Source: Actinomortierella ambigua
Lineage: Eukaryota; Mortierellomycota; Mortierellomycetes; Mortierellales; Mortierellaceae
Direction: 5' to 3'
Assembly (NCBI GenBank): GCA_016098155.1
Contig: JAAAJB010000818.1
Location: forward strand, 1 to 11,694
DNA length: 11,694 nt
Below the pieces are notes generated by a model. That model saw nothing but the letters and a program-made list of their open reading frames with translations. It was not told the origin of the DNA and made no database searches. Each line of letters starts with the position of its first letter. The first letter of the stretch is position 1. Positions 1-8,409 of the stretch are shown piece after piece. The position numbers and the translations under genes were made by a program.

Positions 1-60
1 GAGAGAGAGAGAGAGAGAGAGTGAGAGAGTGAGAGTGAGAGAGAGAGAGAGTGAGAGAGC
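1..60. repeat. (GA)n microsatellite at window edge
   Basis: Dinucleotide GA run interrupted by a few GTGA units. It continues to the left edge, so its true length is unknown. Read on the minus strand it is a TC tract, which fits a pyrimidine-rich upstream region of a gene lying to the left. Confidence 0.95.
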
Positions 61-261
61 GAAAGTCGGGAATAAGAGGGATGGAAGACTGCATCCCGTT
101 GCACTGGAACCACGGAGACAGAACGAGTTGTTCTTGTTGTGGACGGGGGTGGCCATGGGACCTCAGGAGGTTGTAACAAGGGACAGCCATCGAGAGGAGG
201 GATGGAAGTGAGAGTAGACAAGTGGGTGAGTCTGTGAGCAAGAAAGTTGCAAGGGGGTGAA

Positions 262-337
262 GGAGAGGAGGACGAAGAGGAAGAGGAAGAGGAGGAAGAA
301 GAAGAGGAAGAAGAGGACAAGGAGGAGGAGAAGAAGG
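262..337. repeat. GAG/GAA purine-rich tract
   Basis: Near-continuous GAR trinucleotides, with only one or two pyrimidines (the C of GAC) inside. Mirror-like purine tracts of this kind can form triplex DNA; here it is most simply part of the purine-skewed left half of the upstream region. Confidence 0.9.
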
Positions 338-395
338 CTGGACACGATAAGGCTACCGAGACAGACAGAGGATCGATTGCCCATCCTTGCACTCC

Positions 396-623
396 ATGCT
401 GTACAAAGTATACATGTATCCTGATGGGACCTGGATCAGTCGCCAACTCACAACGCTACGAGCGCACATATTCTCCCATCCAAGCAATCTTCAAAGGCAG
501 ACACTGATCGACTCTTTGTTATCCAGCAGGTCGGATGTCGACCGATCCTTTGGTTGGAGAGGCGTGATCATCAAGATCCAAGGACATGGCATGGTGAGCG
601 TGGTGGACGAGATGGGCGAATAG
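396..623 (+). CDS. Doubtful 75-residue ORF, unknown
   Basis: ATG at 396, TAG at 621-623; the same frame is open back to 351. Unlike the neighbouring ORFs it is not built from a simple repeat. The product has mixed composition with aromatic and charged residues: an early stretch YKVYMYPDGTW, and later FGWRGVIIKIQG, which could form beta strands. No domain, signal peptide or membrane segment is evident. A GTGAGC at 594-599 could be a splice donor, so this could also be one exon of a larger gene, but no partner exon was found. The length is within what chance allows in a window of this size. I do not recognise it; it may equally be promoter sequence. Confidence 0.18.
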   Translation: MLYKVYMYPDGTWISRQLTTLRAHIFSHPSNLQRQTLIDSLLSSRSDVDRSFGWRGVIIKIQGHGMVSVVDEMGE

Positions 624-625
624 GA

Positions 626-652
626 CAGCAGCAGCAGCAACAACAACAACAC
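626..652. repeat. CAG/CAA trinucleotide repeat
   Basis: Three to four CAG units followed by CAA units. It sits where the plus strand changes from purine-rich to pyrimidine-rich. Confidence 0.9.
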
Positions 653-689
653 CCTTTGCATGCTATTGTCCATCCATCCCTTTGTAAAA

Positions 690-1860
690 AAAGACGAGGG
701 AAGCAGAAGGCCCTCCACCACCCCCTTCCCCCCTCCTCACCTCACCTTGTCCCCTCCACCCCCCCTCCTCTTCCCCCTCCTCCTTCTTTGTTATGCTGCA
801 GTAGCCTGCGGATGAGGATCCTGTTGTTGAGAGAGAGGTGTTTTGTGTACAACATACACACACACGCACACACTTACCCTTCTGCTGCTCACCTTTTTTG
901 TTGTTGTTGCTGTTGTTTTAATGATGTGTGCGTGTCTGAATGTATCACACACCTACTTGTTCCGCACACCACCACCACCACCACCACCACCACCCGCCAA
1001 ATACTTCTACCTGTCCATCCCATCCACTTCACCTCACCCCACCCACCTTAGTATGTACCTTTCCTACCTTACTCACTCATCGTCCACCCCATCTGCACAT
1101 CCACTTTCCTTCCAACCACTGCCTTTTTCTTTTCCCTTCTTTCCACTTTGTTCCAGCAGCATCCTGCTTTCCCTTTTGCTCACCTTTTTTCACCCTTTCC
1201 AGCAATCTCCCCTTCCCTCTAAACTCCCTCCCTTCTGTCTCTTTTGTTGTCTGTCTCTCTCTCTCGCAATTGGCATCCATCTCCTTGTCTCCTCCACTCC
1301 CTCTTGCCCTTTTTGCATAGGCAATCGTTGCACACACAGCCTTCTTACCCGACCACACCCTCTTGTATCTCCAATCCTTTCAGTCCCCTCCCTTTGTCCT
1401 TGCTCCTTTGCCTTTCTTTTCGTTGCTCTGTGTTTCTCTGGTGTGCTCTGGCTCTCACCTACATCAGCTCTTTGGTTGTTGTTTTTCCGCTGTGCATTCT
1501 CATTGGACCATGTAAGTCTGTCTCACTGAACTCATGCCATTGGAGAAGAGAGGGGGGGGGAGAACGGAGACTACATGCTACCATGTAACCCACACCAAAC
1601 CTACTAATTCGCTTTATCTTCTCTTCCTCATCGTATTCCTTCCTTCCTCTCCATCTATTCTACCAACTCAATCCTCCCTCCTTCCTTCCTTCCCGTAACT
1701 TTCTCTCCATTGGCGTGATCCAATCCCGCGCTCGACCTGCACTCCTCCTCTCCCTCCCCCTCACTTCCTTCCACTGATTGCCCTTTGGCCAACCTTGCCT
1801 GCACTTTGGATGTGTGTTTGGTGCACAAGCAGACAAAAAAAAATACATTGGCCATTGCCT
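690..1860 (+). promoter_or_regulatory. Long pyrimidine-rich upstream tract of the RING gene
   Basis: About 1.2 kb in which the plus strand is dominated by C and T. Simple repeats are embedded in it: CA at about 856-873, TTG at about 897-917, ACC/CAC at about 967-994, and a G9 run at 1552-1560. Pyrimidine-rich stretches on the sense strand ahead of the start codon are common in fungal promoters and 5' UTRs, so I assign this to the plus-strand gene at 2056. The long ORFs here (for example 843-1529) are translations of C/T-rich sequence with no domain. No TATA box or defined factor site could be assigned with confidence. Confidence 0.5.
967..994. repeat. (ACC)n trinucleotide repeat
   Basis: About nine uninterrupted CAC/ACC units within the pyrimidine-rich upstream region, likely to vary in length between strains. 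Confidence 0.9.
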
Positions 1861-1877
1861 GAACCAACTCATTGCAG
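1512..1877 (+). other. Possible 5' UTR intron of the RING gene
   Basis: A perfect GTAAGT donor lies at 1512-1517. From about 1570 to 1827 there is no AG dinucleotide in a strongly pyrimidine-rich stretch, then candidate acceptors TTGCAG ending at 1877 and CTGCAG ending at 1917. An in-frame TAA at 2041-2043 means upstream exons cannot add coding sequence to the ORF starting at 2056, so any such intron would lie in the 5' UTR. At 366 bp it would be longer than the other introns in the window. Plausible but unproven. Confidence 0.25.
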
Positions 1878-2055
1878 TCATCCGAGAGGTCTTGTAGGGA
1901 AGAGCAACCTTCTGCAGCCAGCCCCTCATCTTGCTCTCTTGAGTCTTCTCTGTCCCAACTCCCAAAAAAAAGTAGCCTCTACTGCTACTGCTGCTGCTCA
2001 CACGAATACCCACATACTCCCCACTGCAACAGGCGACACTTAAAGACTTCAACGA

Positions 2056-5000
2056 ATGCTCTCCTCACTGCCTTGCCTCAAGAGCCCTCTGGCCACAAAT
2101 GGGACGTCCTCGTCTCGCCTAGGTTCACATTCCCCCACCACCACTACCAGCATCAACAGCAACAACAGTAGTAACAACATCGAGGCCAACAATAACATGG
2201 AAGGCAACTCTGTAGCACCACAAGACAACCACAGCAACTCTACCTCTGCTGTTTACTGTACTCATGTTCATGGTGCTTTAAGCATTCCCTCGACCATAGC
2301 AACCACATCCGGCAGCAGTAACAATAATATCGCCTCTTCGTTGCCTACCATGGGCAGCAACACAACGAGTATGAGAGCCACTGGTGGCGAACTCTCGCAT
2401 TCCTTTTCTTCGGCAACAGCCTCCACGACTCGCCATGCAACACGCGTCCGCAGTCCCTCCCACTGCGACAGCGGCGCACCAACCGCGTTCAGCACAGACA
2501 TCCTACCAAAATCTTCGCGGACAGTCTGTCTTCCGCCACAGCAGTCTCAGACCCCGCTCGCCGCGGATATTATTCCGGCCATCCACTCGCCCACTGGCGA
2601 CAGCACACCATCCTCGTCGTCATCCCCTACCTCCCCTGTCTCGCCAGCCTCTTGGCGCACACGCACCACTCCTCGTCCACGCTTGTTGAGGATGTTGACT
2701 GAGCCATCCCATTTCCACCACCACCACCAACAGCATTTGCAACACCACCACCAGCAGCAGCAGCAGGACCGAAATAACAGTAGTAACAGTAGTTGTAGTA
2801 GTGGCAGTGGTACAAGACCATCGGAGGGCCTCACCTTTGTCTCACAGACAGTGGCCAGTGGGTCAACTGCAACCTCGGTCAGCAATATCAATGGTAGTAA
2901 TAGTAGTAGCAACAACAACGTGCGCCACCATCACATTCACGACTCACCTCAGCCACGACGCACACGTGCCCGTGCACCATCTGTCGGATCCATGCCTGGA
3001 TCTGGAAGGACGCTCTCTGCTCAGACATATGGCGATGAGAGGCGATGGTTGCACAATACAAGCGAGATTGGTGGAAGCAATAGCCATGCTAACAACACGA
3101 CAATGACGACGGCGACGACCACCAGTCCTTTAGCGAGCCCCTCTGCCCGATCAACGTCCTTTCCTCATTCAAGGCGTCGAAGCAGCTCCATTATGCAGAC
3201 TGGGCTTCGCTTGACTGTCGGCTTGTCATCCCCTCCCCACCACCATCTTCACATGAGCCACCACCTCGAACAGAGCAATGGCATCATGGGTCACGCTTCG
3301 GTCACGGACGAACGAATTGCCTCTAGTTCGGTTTTCCGCAAGTCTCTTGTCTCACTACCTGCAGACAGCGACCGCAGGCGAGATGGTGGTAGCGAGTTAT
3401 TTATGGTCAAAGCCTCCCCTGTCACGGGTCTGACAACTGAGGATGTGGTAGAGCAGATGCGCATCTGTGGGTCAACAACAGCCGCCGCTGCTGCTGCTGC
3501 GTCGTCATCGTCATCGTCGTCGTCTTCGGCATCGGCATCAGTCACAGCAACAACAGCTACAACAACTTTGATAACAACAACCCCAACAACTGACCAGCAG
3601 CATAAGGACGATCAGGAAACCACACTGGCGATGACTGTAAGCCCAGTTTCTTCATCAATAGCACCAATCGCGTTGCGTGAGGCGAATGCAACCAGTGCGT
3701 CCAAACGATCGATTGATTCCGAGACCGCGGTCTCGAGCATATCCAGCAATTCACATACAACACCCATGGAGCCCGCAGTGTTGACGTATGACGCAGGATC
3801 GGGAAGCAGCGAAGCTATTCGAGACGTGGGAGGCCCCACTGCTGCGGTGCATTCAGATGAGTGGCAGCTACCAAGTCCAGTCTGGAAGCGTGCCCGTGTA
3901 CGCAGTGACGATGATAGACCGGAGGATCCAACGAGTGATCTTGCCGGCCAAGACGCCACGGTGCCAAGCATTGTTCAGCCATCCACCCCAGAGGAGACAT
4001 TACGCCCACCAACACACGCGGAATCCTCCGTCACTCCATTAGCTTTAGTCACTGCACCAGCGAACGACACCCAGGCAGAGGTCAGGACAGACAACATGGC
4101 TTCCCCTGAAGACGCCACCACACCCGTCACCACATACCCCCCGCTTGCACTGCCATCACCAACCAGTGACGCCCACAGCCGCATGCGAACATTTTCGCCC
4201 CCGTCACTCTTGGAGGCATTCACGTCTTCCGAGCCAGTATTGTCTCCGATCCAATCGTATTTTGGCTCGGACCCATATTCACCCTCCAACTTTTCATTCC
4301 CGCGACACGACCATTACCTGGGCTCGATCCTCACAGACGATCACACCACACAATCAGGCGATTCACGGATGCCGATCGACGACTACCATGGATTCGCAAC
4401 GCATCCCTGGAGTGAACAGAGTACACCCTCGCATGTACTCTCACATCGGTGGACTCGGCGCGTGGCCAGCTCGGATGGGGTCCCTGTTGTGGGCAGTACG
4501 GTCGAACATCAAGGCGGGTTCCTTCCCCAGCACCATCACCACAATCGGCATAGTCATCATCATCACCATCACCAGAACCAGACGGGCCGATACGACCGTG
4601 CAACGACTCGGCGATCACGACACTTTGCACCAGCAATGGTCGACCGTCCCTGGCATGAACTACGGTCAGCATTGCCCTTTGCCTCGTTATCGACCGCAAC
4701 GGTGACCGCACGGGCCAACGCCTCAACGATGACTGTCGATGGAGACGACGGCGGCGTGAGCGACTCTGGGTCCGATGACCTTTATGATGTCGATCGTGAT
4801 CTCATGATGGCTCAAGAACATTTGAGTTCACGCGGCGTTGCCGATGTCGACGAAGGCTCAACAGACGACAGACTAGAAGAGGCTGAAGATGGTGAAGGCG
4901 ATGAGGACGACGGCCTCGACGGGGTGCTGCGAGCCATCGGCCGAGATCGAACGGTCCTTCGAAGAATCCGACGACTACATCGGTCCCAGACTTATGAAGA

Positions 5001-7739
5001 CGAAGATGAAGAAAGAGAAGGAGAGGGAGATGAGGATGTCGAAGACGGCGAAGACGACGACGAAGAGGATGACGACGACGACGACATGCTTGGCCGCCGC
5101 GATGAACTGATTGGTCTCGAGATTGACGACGATGATGAGCTCGAAATCGGGTCATATGATGGTTACGGCGAGTATGAGATGGCGTACGGCAACAGCTTTG
5201 ATCACAATCACAACCTACGGTACTCGGATGATGAAGAAGATCTGGAGGACGATGAAGACTTTGGCTACGGGTACAGGCTTTCGGAGCTGAGCCGCAGCAG
5301 CTCGAGTATAAGCCGGACACCCGATCAACGCCTGAGTAGTAGCCATGGCTTTGGCAGCAGCCTGCCATTCTGGCGACAAACCGACCGACATTCACCTTCG
5401 ATCCACTCCAACGCCTCTTTACCCTCGCCCACGCAGCCACGTCCGCTCAGGCGGTATGTCTTGCGCGGCAGCCTGGAAGGGCTCGACCCAGGACTGGAGC
5501 TTCGTGATTTGGAGGATGACCTGGACCCGATGGATGGAAGCGAGGACCACGAAATTGAGGTGGACGATGACACAGAGTCGCTTCACCCTCTGGATGAAGA
5601 CGAGGAGGATGAGTTGGCGCTCATGCTCGGCTATGAGAACCGTCACCAGAGCCGTCGACAGGCATCGACACTATCGGAGTGGCGGTCATCGACATGGCGT
5701 ATGCCTCGCATTGGGACAGTCCACCATCCAGGTCAGAGCACTACGGCGCTCTCAAGTGATCAGTATGAGGCCAGGGATGGATCACAGGCATCGGAAGAGT
5801 CGGACGAAATGATGGCCCGTCGCTTGCAGAGCGAAGAGTATGTCGAGGCTTTGCGGCGAAGGGTAAGTCTTTGGATTAGTTGTCTACTCTATGATCACGA
5901 AGGACGAGAAGTAAGGAAGAGAGCGACCATCTTTCACATTGTATTGACACGCACACTTTTTATGGCTCTGTTGTTGTTCTTTTCCCATACCCCCCTTTTT
6001 TTCCCCATGGCTGTAGGATGCTTGGATGAATAGTCGATCATTACCATCGCATTCGATCCTTCATATGAGTCAACTCCACCGACTCTCGCGTGCTCATCGG
6101 CGTGCGACTAGTTCCACACAAACCCCATCTGGTCGACCATCCTACGAATCGGCTGGCGAGTCGACATCCCCACGTAGGTCGCTCTTTTCGTTTTCGCCAC
6201 GCGTAGCAGGACCTACTACTGGTAGCTCGACCACGACGGCGGCAACGTCACCATCATCCTCAGAGCCAACAGTCAGCGCGCTACGACGGAACGGACCTAC
6301 AACGACCACATCCACAGCGACGACGTCGACACCTCGGCTGCACTCGAGTCAATCGCGATGGCATACCAGCAGCACGCGGTCACGGTTGCTGGTCCGCATG
6401 CTGGAAGATCGGCCACGTTTGGCCTCCATTGCGCGACGGCGACGGTATCGTGCAGGAGAAGAGTAAGTGTCCTTTTTTGCTGCTATTTTAATGCCTGTTG
6501 CGAGCCATTTGAGCAAGACAGTTGACCGTTATATTGATCGTTTTTTATTCTCTCTTCCATCACTTTACAGCTCGGCGCTTGCTCTTTCGTCTCCTTGGAT
6601 GGAGCAGATTTGGGGTAACCCTGCCGACTACCTGGTAAGTTTTACCCGTGTTTTTTTTTCTTTTTCGCTTGCGAGAAGGAAAAATATAACAAGGAGAGGC
6701 CTTTGGAAGTTCTTTAACATTTTTTTTTCATTCTTTTCTTCCTCTAAAGGAGGATGACCAAGTGGACGATAGCTACGAAGGACTGCTGCGACTAAGTGAG
6801 CAGATCGGCGATGCCAAATCACGAGGTGTGCCGACCAAGGTGTTACGGATGCTGGACCGATTTTTGTTTAGCTGGCATAGTCTTCACGATGGGCAGGATC
6901 ACCCGTCGATGTTGGCCAGCCGCGGCAGCAGGATGGAACACCAACTTCATGGAGCAGTAGCAGCAGCAGCAGCGGGGGGATCAGGAGGAGGCAACCTGAG
7001 CCTGAAGCTGCTGTATGGCGCGCATCCCAATAGTGGAGCAGCAGCGGCCGGGTCATCATCGTCTTCTTCTTCATTGGCTCCACCCCATCCGCTTGTCGTT
7101 CGGAAAGTGCGCTCGGTGTCGCAACTAAAGTCGTCAGCAGGTACTGGCAACACGCCACTCTCAGCGACAGCTAGCACTTCTGGAGCCCTTGGCAATGCCA
7201 ACACGTCAGCAGCAGCAGCAGGAGGAGGAGGAGGCCACGGAGCACTGGCGGCTTCGCCCTCGATGGTGAGCAGCGGTGGCAGTGGCAGTGGCACAAGCGA
7301 TCCACATGCTCGACAGCTCCGACGAATGACGCGACGGATTAGCCAGGACTGTCTTCGAGAGCGAATGTCGCATCATCCACTTCACCTCCATTTTCAGCAA
7401 CAACAGCAGCAGAAGCAACAGCAGCAAAAGGTGCCATGGTCAAAGGAGGAGGAGGAGGACAAGAGGAAGGACAAGCGGGACAGCTTGGATCTGCCAGGGC
7501 TGGCGGACTCGTGCTCGATCTGTCTGCAGACTTACGAGGCGAAGGACTGGCTGAGACCATTGCCGTGCCGGCATGCGTTCCATATGGGGTGCATTGATAC
7601 GTGGTTGTCGAACAATTGCCAGTGCCCGATTTGCAGGCAGGAGGTCAGCCAGGCCAAGATTGAGAGCATGCTTCGAGGGGCCATGCGTGGGACAAGTGGT
7701 GGTGGAGAGGCGTCCTCGTCGACGACCACTGCAATGTGA
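2056..7739 (+). CDS. Large RING-H2 E3 ubiquitin ligase, 4 exons, 1768 aa
   Basis: Exons 2056-5862, 6017-6462, 6571-6634 and 6750-7739 join in frame with GT-AG introns. The C-terminal RING-H2 (residues 1694-1734) binds two zinc ions and should recruit a ubiquitin-loaded E2. Its ligands are C1694, C1697, C1712, H1714, H1717, C1720, C1731 and C1734, with the E2-contact W1724 and P1732 present. Residues 1448-1465 match a conserved helix found next to the RING in RNF38/RNF44-type and BIG BROTHER-type ligases. Residues 1-1440 are mostly disordered: His/Gln tracts (219-238, 825-840), an Ala/Ser tract (about 476-497), a basic KRARVR cluster (611-616, possible nuclear signal), and acidic blocks (931-956, 979-1011, 1165-1194). 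No membrane segment is seen. An in-frame TAA at 2041 fixes the earliest start at 2056, though its context is weak; Met48 (2197) has a better one. Substrates are unknown. The ligase role is firm; orthology is tentative. Confidence 0.9.
5863..6016 (+). other. Intron 1 of the RING gene
   Basis: GTAAGT donor and CTGTAG acceptor, 154 bp, phase 0, with a T-rich 3' half. The reading frame happens to stay open through the intron until a stop at 6031-6033, so a naive ORF call would end the protein early at 1325 residues and miss the RING. Splicing restores one frame through to the RING domain, which is strong support for the intron. Confidence 0.92.
6463..6570 (+). other. Intron 2 of the RING gene
   Basis: GTAAGT donor and TTACAG acceptor, 108 bp, phase 2: GA from exon 2 plus C from exon 3 give an Asp codon. 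The length is a multiple of three but an in-frame TAA occurs at 6464-6466, so retention would truncate the protein before the RING. Confidence 0.92.
6635..6749 (+). other. Intron 3 of the RING gene, tandem acceptor
   Basis: GTAAGT donor, 115 bp (or 118), phase 0. The 3' end reads AAGGAG, so cutting after 6749 or after 6752 keeps the frame and differs by one Glu residue. A branch-like TTTAAC lies about 35 bases upstream of the acceptor. Confidence 0.88.
6774..6827 (+). other. Conserved pre-RING motif (residues 1448-1465)
   Basis: The stretch reads YEGLLRLSEQIGDAKSRG. From knowledge of the families, a Y-E-x-L-L-x-L-x-E-x-(I/L)-G-(D/E)-x-K-x-R-G pattern is characteristic of animal RNF38/RNF44 and of plant BIG BROTHER-type RING-H2 ligases, where it lies close to the RING. 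Here about 229 low-complexity residues separate it from the first RING cysteine. Confidence 0.65.
7512..7634 (+). other. RING-H2 domain (residues 1694-1734)
   Basis: Spacing C-x2-C-x14-C-x-H-x2-H-x2-C-x10-C-x2-C. All eight zinc ligands are present, as are the hydrophobic residue before the second Cys (I1696), the Trp of the IDTWL segment and the Pro of the final CPIC. This is a complete, apparently functional C3H2C3 RING. Confidence 0.97.
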
Positions 7740-7986
7740 CCATGCGAAGTAGCTATTGTAGACCGCAGAACCTCTCCATAGCTTCCTGCAAAAAAAAAAA
7801 AAAAAACCTGCAATAGGATACAGCGTGATTGACGAGAACACCATGATAGAGAATTTCCCTGTTTGTTAAGGTTTGTTAATGGGAGCAACCCACGCAAGAT
7901 AACAGACAAAAGTAGGGAGGTCTGTTCCTTTTTTCTGCCCTCTTTGCTCTTCTCGCCACAGCAGGACTAGGACAATACTCACGCGC
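7740..7986 (+). other. 3' UTR of the RING gene and spacer
   Basis: The sequence holds an A17 run at 7790-7806 and a near-duplicate GTTTGTTAA pair at about 7860-7879. No AATAAA is seen, so the poly(A) site cannot be placed. From about 7918 to 7968 the plus strand becomes pyrimidine-rich, which may be the promoter of the coding-like sequence that follows at 7987. Confidence 0.5.
7790..7806. repeat. A17 homopolymer flanked by CCTGC duplications
   Basis: Seventeen adenines lie between two copies of CCTGC(A), 51 bases after the stop codon of the RING gene. This could be a slippage tract or the scar of a small insertion; there is no further evidence of retroposition. Confidence 0.85.
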
Positions 7987-8404
7987 ATGATGCGGTCGAC
8001 GGGTTATCAGCGCGCCACACAAACAACATCACACTTTCACACACAATCAGGTCTCCACTCTCTGACCAAACTTCTCCGAGCCCCATCTAAATCCATGCAC
8101 GCTGTTGTTGAGGAAGAAAGGATGAACCTCCGGGTCTGACAAGCACTCGGATATTCATGACGTTTTAAAAGAGAAGGATGATGTTGGCTACGGCATCACC
8201 TTCCTCCACAATATTCAAAATAGAAAGATGGAAACAGTTGAGAAGGAATGGAGCAGAGACGCACCTGTTTCTCGCCATTCGGGCCGCAGAACCAGGCGAC
8301 TTGATACTAACACCTTGATGCACCCGCCAAATCGGGCCGCAGTACATCTGGTCGACATCTCCTCCACCAATCGGGCCGCAAGGAGTACAGAGATAGGACT
8401 TTGA
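7987..8404 (+). pseudogene. Coding-like sequence split over two frames, unknown
   Basis: Frame one starts at ATGATG (7987) and runs 50 codons to TGA at 8137-8139. Its first 40 or so residues are rich in R, S, T and H with no acidic residue, like a mitochondrial presequence. The second frame is open from 8126 to a TGA at 8402-8404 (92 codons) and continues in a protein-like way, with charged helical segments (for example DVLKEKDDVGYG, then RKMETVEKEW) followed by an Arg-rich end with NRAA twice. The two open stretches overlap at 8126-8136, so a one-base frameshift near there would fuse them into about 135 residues. No consensus donor joins them. A pyrimidine-rich tract precedes the ATG. I do not recognise the product; it may be a decayed gene, a sequencing error or chance. 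Confidence 0.3.
8279..8380. repeat. Three direct copies of TCGGGCCGCA
   Basis: Exact 10-base copies lie at 8279-8288, 8332-8341 and 8371-8380, separated by 43 and 29 bases. The last two are also preceded by AA (AATCGGGCCGCA) and lie in the same plus frame, giving NRAA twice. They are too short and irregularly spaced for a CRISPR array; they may be regulatory sites or a small duplicated unit. Confidence 0.8.
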
Positions 8405-8409
8405 CGTCA
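8402..8409. promoter_or_regulatory. CRE-like palindrome TGACGTCA
   Basis: A perfect match to the cAMP-response element octamer bound by bZIP factors of the ATF/CREB group. Its TGA is also the stop codon of the open frame at 8126-8404. No nearby start codon makes it obviously a promoter element, so function is uncertain. Confidence 0.3.

Larger units (their letters stand above)
61..690. other. Unassigned region with purine-rich GAR repeat and a short ORF
   Basis: No recognisable gene. Positions 262-337 are an almost pure GAG/GAA tract that would encode poly-Glu in one frame and Leu/Phe/Ser on the other strand; I treat both as repeat translations. Positions 351-620 are open in one plus frame (ATG at 396, stop at 621-623) with a balanced amino-acid composition, but no homologue is recognised. 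A CAG/CAA run follows at 626-652. The region is probably the promoter or 5' UTR of a divergent gene off the left edge (inference from strand composition). Confidence 0.5.

Noticed and set aside
247..507. Poly-Glu ORF and the Leu/Phe-rich reverse ORF at 163-384
   Set aside because: Translations of a GAR repeat; openness is a consequence of composition.
843..1529. 228-codon plus-strand ORF and its overlapping companions
   Set aside because: Leu/Ser/Phe/Pro-rich translation of a C/T-rich tract with no domain; several frames are open together because pyrimidine-only codons contain no stops.
2547..2918. Reverse-strand Leu/Trp/Cys-rich ORFs opposite exon 1 (also 4331-4726, 4802-5440)
   Set aside because: Antisense shadows of CAC/CAG/GAC repeat codons in the ligase gene.
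2056..6033. Single-exon 1325-residue protein
   Set aside because: The last 56 codons are intron 1 read through. Splicing at 5862/6017 leads into a frame that ends with a complete RING domain.
8279..8380. CRISPR-like repeats
   Set aside because: Only three 10-base copies with unequal gaps (43 and 29 bases), in a eukaryotic context with introns.
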